64,000 nt of DNA from CAIKNB01 sp041658705 (lineage in GTDB: Bacteria > Patescibacteriota > Patescibacteriia > 2-12-FULL-60-25). Below the pieces are notes generated by a model. The model did no database searches and had not been told where the DNA came from. It worked only from the letters and a program-made list of their open reading frames with translations. This document shows positions 60,095-64,000 of this stretch, in pieces. The first letter of the stretch is position 1. Each line of letters opens with the position of its first letter. The translations under genes and the position numbers were made by a program. The stretch is from assembly GCA_041658705.1 (NCBI GenBank), contig JBAZZT010000003.1:68326-132325 (forward strand). The letters run 5' to 3'.

Positions 60095-60123
60095 TTGACA
60101 AAAGTGCTGAATGGTGCTTAAGT
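60095..60123 (+). promoter_or_regulatory. Promoter of the transporter/methyltransferase pair
   Basis: Perfect TTGACA (60095-60100), a 17-base spacer ending TGC, TTAAGT (60118-60123). It would leave a leader of roughly 40 bases before ATG 60169. Confidence 0.65.
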
Positions 60124-60168
60124 CAGGGCCTCGTGGGCTTTTCCGCGGGAGAAAGTCGGTCATTCACA

Positions 60169-61104
60169 ATGATTTGGTTCGGGGTGGTATTGACCATACT
60201 CGGTGCCACCATCATGGCGTTTTATGCCATCTCGCAACGCAAGTTATTTTCCCGCGGACGATCGGACGACGATCGGCCGGCGGAAAGCGTCGTGAGCGGC
60301 AGCGCGATGATCGTGGGGGCCATCGCTTTATTCAGCGCTTTCTTCTTGAGCGGCCAAGCGGCCGATGTGCAGCCGGGATTCTGGAAGTTCGTAGCCATGA
60401 CCGGAACGCTGAACATCGTGATCAGCTATTGTGGTTTCAAGGCCATGCAGACCAAGGACGACGTTTCGCTCGTGATTCCGATCCGGGACACGACGCCATC
60501 CGTCGTCGTTCTGGTGTCCTGGCTCATCACCGGGGAAGTCCCGACGACCCTCGGGTATATCGGAATCATCTTGCTCGTCATGGGCACATACACGCTCAAC
60601 GTGCAGACGTTGGTCGACAAGCTGTATGCGGGACATTGGAGCTGGCGCGCATTCCTCGAGCCGTGGCTTGCTTTGGGCCGACTGCGGGGAGTGCGTTACG
60701 CTTTGGTCGCGTCCTGCATCGGCTGCGTGGCCATCACCTATGACGGTTTGGCGGCGCGCGCCGGCAATCCGCTTTTGGCCATCGCCTGCGTCATGAGCTT
60801 CTCCGCCGTGGCCCACACCGCGCGTGCGGGATTGACCGGTTTCGGGAAGCAATTCTTCGAGCTGCGGCGCGGCATGCCCTGGGGCGGAATCGGCCTAGGT
60901 CTGTTATACGCCACATCGGCTGCGCTGTACTATTCATCCTTCCGTTACCTTATCGTGGCTTATCAAGCTACGGTCAAACGGACAGAGACGCTCATGGTGC
61001 TCATCCTGGCGTATGTCATCCTGGGCGAACGCAAGGATTTCCGCACGCGTCTGGTCGCCGTCGGGTTGATGGTGGCTGGAACGGTGTGCATCATTTGGCA
61101 CTGA
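60169..61104 (+). CDS. EamA/DMT-family membrane transporter
   Basis: 311 residues from ATG 60169; an open frame from 60091 precedes it but lies in the promoter. Ten membrane segments in two halves, as in drug/metabolite transporters (first half MAFYAISQRKLF..., second half RYALVASCIGCVAITYDGLAARAG). GILL and IPxRDTTPSVVVLVSW-type Pro residues near 113 fit the EamA repeat. Substrate unknown; a sugar-acid or nucleotide-sugar precursor is possible given the neighbours. GC-rich, C/G-ending codons like the radical SAM gene. It probably forms one transcript with the next gene. Confidence 0.75.
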   Translation: MIWFGVVLTILGATIMAFYAISQRKLFSRGRSDDDRPAESVVSGSAMIVGAIALFSAFFLSGQAADVQPGFWKFVAMTGTLNIVISYCGFKAMQTKDDVSLVIPIRDTTPSVVVLVSWLITGEVPTTLGYIGIILLVMGTYTLNVQTLVDKLYAGHWSWRAFLEPWLALGRLRGVRYALVASCIGCVAITYDGLAARAGNPLLAIACVMSFSAVAHTARAGLTGFGKQFFELRRGMPWGGIGLGLLYATSAALYYSSFRYLIVAYQATVKRTETLMVLILAYVILGERKDFRTRLVAVGLMVAGTVCIIWH

Positions 61105-61129
61105 AGGCGACAACGTTGCTTCAACGACT

Positions 61130-61134
61130 GGAGG
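61130..61134 (+). promoter_or_regulatory. Shine-Dalgarno GGAGG
   Basis: GGAGG with eight bases to ATG 61143; fixes that start over the open frame from 61086. Confidence 0.75.
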
Positions 61135-61142
61135 ATAAGAGA

Positions 61143-62240
61143 ATGAGTGAGAAGCAGGCACAGGGCATGGACCCCAAGGGTCAGGTCTTCAAAGGCGCGG
61201 CTGCGATCGTATATGCGGCCAGCGTGCCGATCGACGGATCGTACGTCGATCAGTCCCGAATTTCCGCCGCTTGCGCCGACATGGCTGCGGCGGGCGGACT
61301 GAAGGGTAAGCGCGTACTCGATGTCGGTTGCGGTTTCGGCACGACCACCATGGCAATCGCGCGATATTGCCCGGCGCGCATCGTGGCCATCGACAGTTCC
61401 GAGCAGCACATCGAACTTTTCAGGACCATCATCGAGGGTGAGCTCGATTTGCGCGCCTATCTCGAAGGCAAGAGCGCTAATGAGGTGTTGGGCGACTACT
61501 ACGAGCCCACGCTGCGCGCCTTCCAGAACATGCGGATCGAATATCGGGGCGGACTCTTCCGACGACTCGGAGGGGAGCTCACCCCGATCATCGGTTCGTC
61601 ATTGGAGATTCCGAACGGCAACATGCCGCCGTTCGACGCCGTCATCGGCAACAACTTCCTGCATTGGCCCATGAACCAGCGCAAAGCCGAGTACCTGAAG
61701 CAGGGGGTGCCCGAATCCGAAGCCGTGCAGCAGGCGTTCCGCGACGCGGTCATGCCCTTGCGCAGGGCGCTGGCGGATGGCGGAGTGCTGACCCTGCTCG
61801 AGCCCAAGGACTTCGTCCGGCTGGACGATGACCCGGAGATCGACACGGCCATCGAGCAGACCTGCCACGTGCGGCATCCGGTCTTCATCGCGCTCAACAC
61901 CGAGCTCAATCGGTTGCTGCACGAGCGTCATGGCATCGAACGCAAGGTGCCGACCACCTCGCCGATCTTCAACCGCAGCAAGCTCGAGCTCCAGTTCCAC
62001 GAATGCGGACTGCGGCTCGAAGCGGTCAAGATGGTCGAGGCCACCTTCTCGTGCAGCACGCTCGACTGGGTGTTCGTCCGCTTGCCCATGTGGCTCGGCC
62101 AGGTCAACCTGCCGTTTGAGACCAAGCTGGCGCTGGCGGGCGAAGTACGCGAGTTCCTGCGCCGCGACTTGTCCGCGGAGGTTCTCGCTCAACCGATCCG
62201 TTCTTACTTCTTCGTCTTCGTCGCGCGTCGGGTCGGCTAG
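61143..62240 (+). CDS. Class I SAM-dependent methyltransferase
   Basis: 365 residues from ATG 61143 with a strong Shine-Dalgarno. VLDVGCGFGTTTMAIARYCPARIVAIDSSEQH near 58 is motif I-II; later DAVIGNNFLHWPM near 175 and LADGGVLTLLEPKDF near 216 fit the fold with an insert between (about 100-170) that makes it longer than the other methyltransferases. Codons are GC-rich and C/G-ending, unlike the flanking neuA and neuB genes. With the transporter upstream and a terminator downstream it forms a separate GC-rich unit placed inside the CMP-sugar gene group. Confidence 0.8.
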   Translation: MSEKQAQGMDPKGQVFKGAAAIVYAASVPIDGSYVDQSRISAACADMAAAGGLKGKRVLDVGCGFGTTTMAIARYCPARIVAIDSSEQHIELFRTIIEGELDLRAYLEGKSANEVLGDYYEPTLRAFQNMRIEYRGGLFRRLGGELTPIIGSSLEIPNGNMPPFDAVIGNNFLHWPMNQRKAEYLKQGVPESEAVQQAFRDAVMPLRRALADGGVLTLLEPKDFVRLDDDPEIDTAIEQTCHVRHPVFIALNTELNRLLHERHGIERKVPTTSPIFNRSKLELQFHECGLRLEAVKMVEATFSCSTLDWVFVRLPMWLGQVNLPFETKLALAGEVREFLRRDLSAEVLAQPIRSYFFVFVARRVG

Positions 62241-62273
62241 CTCCGACCGCGGCAGAGGCGACTCCTAATCACA

Positions 62274-62310
62274 CGTCCGCAAGGCACTGACCTTGCGGGC
62301 GTTTTTTGTT
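62274..62310 (+). terminator. Rho-independent terminator after the GC-rich methyltransferase
   Basis: CGTCCGCAAGG (62274-62284) pairs with CCTTGCGGGCG (62291-62301, one G-T pair), loop CACTGA, then six T. Confidence 0.9.
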
Positions 62311-62328
62311 TGACTCAAGCGCGAGGGC

Positions 62329-62787
62329 ATGGCTCAATTGACGCATATGGAAAACTTACCGTCATGTTGCGTAATCACTAAAGCGCTCCTGGATCAGACC
62401 TTGGCTACCCCCTCAACTCAAGGTAAGCGCATGTTGGAGCCGCTCAAGGCTTTTTCCGCGGAAAATAAAATCCCGTTGAATATCTTGGAAGACCGTGAAG
62501 TCGCGAATGAGGCCGAAGTGCATATGCACGAAGCCGACCTGTGGTATTGCTTGGAGGGTGAAGTGCGTTTCACATATGGCGGCGAGTTGGTCGATCCTTG
62601 GACCAAAAAACTCGCCGACGGCACCGAAGATCCGCGCGAACTGAAGGCTAAAGAAATCAAGGGCGGCAGCCAGACAGTGCTGCGCCCTGGCGATTGGTTG
62701 TGGATCCCGGCCGGTCAGCCGCATCAGCATTCGGCCGAAGGAATCGCGCGGCTCGTAATCATAAAAGTTCCCGTGAAAACGGTTTAA
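62329..62787 (+). CDS. Cupin-domain protein
   Basis: 152 residues from ATG 62329; ATG 62347 is the better start if the TTGACT-17-CTCAAT promoter (62310-62338, eight bases to 62347) is used. Small beta-barrel cupin: EAEVHMHEADLWYCLEGEVRFTYGGE near 60-85 holds the first metal motif (H-x-H...E), and LRPGDWLWIPAGQPHQHSAEG near 123 holds the second (H-x-H). Such proteins bind a metal and isomerise, epimerise or store small acids. Position between a GC-rich unit and NeuB suggests a role in acid-sugar metabolism, unproven. Confidence 0.75.
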   Translation: MAQLTHMENLPSCCVITKALLDQTLATPSTQGKRMLEPLKAFSAENKIPLNILEDREVANEAEVHMHEADLWYCLEGEVRFTYGGELVDPWTKKLADGTEDPRELKAKEIKGGSQTVLRPGDWLWIPAGQPHQHSAEGIARLVIIKVPVKTV

Positions 62788-62819
62788 AAGGCCAAATCTC
62801 GAGTCATCTCATGCGCCTC

Positions 62820-62848
62820 TTCACACTTGGCGCGGTATCTGTTAAGTT
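62820..62848 (+). promoter_or_regulatory. Promoter of the NeuB-like gene
   Basis: TTCACA (62820-62825), a 17-base spacer containing TGT before TAAGTT (62843-62848), eight bases to ATG 62857. Confidence 0.65.
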
Positions 62849-62856
62849 AGGCCAAT

Positions 62857-63816
62857 ATGGCGATAATCATTGCAGAATTCTGCCAAAATCATAAAGGCGA
62901 CCGCAAGCTGTTAGGCGAGATGATCGCGGCGGCGCACGCCAACGGCGCGGATTATGCCAAGATCCAAACCATCTTTTCGGCTGATTTGACCAAGCGCGAA
63001 AGATTCGAAAACGGCGTCACTCTGCCCGATGGCACGGTCAAGACCATCAAGCGTCCGTATCAGCCGGAATACGACCGGCTGCATCCCATGGATCTGACCA
63101 TGGATGATTACGCTTGGTTCGTCGAAGAGTGCAACAGGGTCGGGATCAAACCGTTGACCACCATTTTTTCGCGTCATCGCGTGGAGGAGATGGCCAAGCT
63201 GGGCTGGAAAGACGTCAAAGTCGCGAGTTACGATTGCGCTTCGCTGCCCATGATCGAGGATTTGGCGGCGCGTTTCGATCATCTGTTCATCTCGACCGGC
63301 TCGACTTACGATTGGGAGATTGCGCGCACCGCGCAAGCGCTCAAAGACCATTCGTTCTCGTTTTTGCATTGCATCACGATTTATCCCACGCCGCTCCACG
63401 AGCTTCATCTGCGGCGCATGAATTGGCTGCGCGGTTTTACGCCGTCGGTCGGTTTCAGCGACCACACTTCAGTGGCCCAAGACGGATCAAAAGCGGCGCT
63501 AGCGGCTTTGGCCATGGGCGCGGAAATCGTGGAACGCCATTTCACCATCCTGCCGTCATCCGAGACCAAAGACGGACCGGTCTCGATGAATCCGGCGCAA
63601 CTCAAAGAATTGACTGACTTCGCCAAGCTGCCGATCCACGAACGTTTGGCTCGAGCGCGCCAAAGCATGCCTGAATTCGACAAGATGCTCGGCCAAGAAC
63701 AGCGCCCGCTGTCGCCCACCGAACTCCTGAATCGCGATTACTACCGCGGCCGATTCGCGGCGCACGTGCCGTTGTGGAATTGGGAAGAGGGAAACAGTAC
63801 AAAGCTTAAAGTTTAA
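62857..63816 (+). CDS. NeuB-type sialic/nonulosonic acid synthase, short form
   Basis: 319 residues. IIAEFCQNHKGDRKLLGEMIAAAHANGADYAKIQ at 3-36 is the NeuB start (usual EIGxNHxG variant with FCQNHKG). KPLTTIFS, VKVASYDCASLPMIEDLAARFDHLFISTGSTYDWEI and LHCITIYPTPLHELHLRRMNWL...VGFSDHT follow the family TIM barrel, with the metal-binding His pair and Glu. Condenses phosphoenolpyruvate with an N-acyl-hexosamine. The C-terminal antifreeze-like SAF domain seems reduced: after DGPVSMNP only about 70 residues remain, with LSPTELLNRDYYRGRFAAHVP. The stop TAA lies in a TTTAAA-word repeat. Confidence 0.82.
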   Translation: MAIIIAEFCQNHKGDRKLLGEMIAAAHANGADYAKIQTIFSADLTKRERFENGVTLPDGTVKTIKRPYQPEYDRLHPMDLTMDDYAWFVEECNRVGIKPLTTIFSRHRVEEMAKLGWKDVKVASYDCASLPMIEDLAARFDHLFISTGSTYDWEIARTAQALKDHSFSFLHCITIYPTPLHELHLRRMNWLRGFTPSVGFSDHTSVAQDGSKAALAALAMGAEIVERHFTILPSSETKDGPVSMNPAQLKELTDFAKLPIHERLARARQSMPEFDKMLGQEQRPLSPTELLNRDYYRGRFAAHVPLWNWEEGNSTKLKV

Positions 63817-63862
63817 AATTTTAAGTTTTGGTGTTGGTGACTTTAAGTTTTGAGCTTTGAGT
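63803..63862. repeat. CTTTAAGTTTAAA-type word repeat
   Basis: AAGCTTAAAGTTTAAAATTTTAAG and a later ACTTTAAGTTTTGAGCTTTGAG word, partly inverted. It includes the NeuB stop and lies just before the promoter of NPFE copy 3. Confidence 0.6.
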
Positions 63863-63875
63863 TAGCTGCATATAT

Positions 63876-63904
63876 TTGATTCCGCGGCTTCATTAGCATA
63901 AACT
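63876..63904 (+). promoter_or_regulatory. Promoter of NPFE copy 3, conserved with copy 1
   Basis: TTGATT (63876-63881), a 17-base spacer, TAAACT (63899-63904), nine bases to ATG 63914; base-for-base similar to 6209-6246. Confidence 0.75.
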
Positions 63905-63913
63905 GCGGATAGC

Positions 63914-64000
63914 ATGAACTCTAATCCCTTCGAAATCCCTCAAAGAAAAATACCCCCTGAACCTGTCGAAGGGCTACCTTATACTTCCGGTATCCGTCGG
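63914..64000 (+). CDS. NPFE-family protein, copy 3, cut by the window edge
   Basis: Only 29 codons are visible. Begins M-N-S-NPFE like copies 1 and 2 and reaches the shared (S)xIRR, but between them it carries IPPEPVEGLPY, which is encoded by CCCTGAACCTGTCGAAGG, a palindromic repeat word related to the element at 40501. The insert keeps the reading frame. The remainder of the gene, including any variable C-terminus, is outside the window, so activity cannot be judged. Confidence 0.7.
   Translation, partial: MNSNPFEIPQRKIPPEPVEGLPYTSGIRR

Noticed and set aside
60091..60168. Extending the EamA transporter to the upstream TTG start
   Set aside because: The extension overlaps the TTGACA/TTAAGT promoter and encodes a polar, non-family N-terminus.
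1..64000. CRISPR array, tRNA, rRNA, transposase or reverse transcriptase
   Set aside because: The tandem words in the intergenic repeats lack regular spacers, no cloverleaf or rRNA core was seen, and none of the proteins shows transposase or reverse transcriptase motifs (no YxDD).

Overview
The window reads as chromosomal DNA of a Candidatus Patescibacteria (CPR) bacterium. Three things suggest this: a large secreted protein starting with the repeats of patescibacterial surface-layer-like proteins, an ECF sigma factor followed by a DUF5667-type membrane protein, and many genes that appear to be leaderless. The standard code is used (UGA is stop). This placement is inferred from protein style; there is no rRNA or marker gene here to prove it.

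Layout. (1) 1-4.25 kb: two exported Gly/Ser-rich, Asp/Cys-rich calcium-binding-type proteins in GC-rich codons, more like myxobacterial surface proteins than their neighbours, one with a strong promoter, Shine-Dalgarno and terminator. (2) 4.6-14.3 kb: O-antigen ligase-type protein, a member of a local paralogous family (called NPFE here), a methyltransferase-glycosyltransferase fusion, a GT4 enzyme, a secreted glycosidase-like protein and a membrane-anchored protein. (3) 14.4-16.4 kb: AT-rich type II restriction-modification pair and a small HTH protein. (4) 16.5-25.3 kb: ECF sigma, DUF5667 protein, 1293-residue surface-layer-like protein, and a ligase/TPR protein. (5) 25.7-63.8 kb: a very large surface polysaccharide locus with glycosyltransferases, methyltransferases, three AsnB-type amidotransferases, a UDP-xylose-synthase-like enzyme, a WecB-like epimerase, a UDP-sugar dehydrogenase fused to CBS domains, a Wzx flippase, and a CMP-nonulosonate-like set (NeuA, NeuB, cupin, hydroxyacid dehydrogenase). 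It is interrupted by a second NPFE gene, a hydrolase/radical-SAM pair and a GC-rich transporter/methyltransferase pair. (6) 63.9 kb: start of a third NPFE gene.

How it fits together. Nucleotide sugars would be made by the epimerase, dehydrogenase, decarboxylase and CMP-sugar enzymes, assembled by the GT4/GT2/GT-B enzymes, decorated by methyltransferases and AsnB-type amidotransferases, flipped by Wzx and joined by the ligase-type proteins at a surface that also carries the S-layer-like protein.

The most unusual signals are: (a) a family of hairpin-forming, short-word intergenic repeats that begin at gene 3' ends and often supply the stop codon, one copy of which brackets an S23/Avd-like four-helix-bundle gene; (b) the NPFE family, whose two complete copies differ mainly in a C-terminal patch resembling a C-type-lectin variable region; (c) a -10 box placed about 6-9 bases before the start codon of many genes, predicting leaderless mRNAs, while a few GC-rich genes carry Shine-Dalgarno sites and classical terminators. 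No tRNA, rRNA, CRISPR array, transposase or reverse transcriptase was seen.
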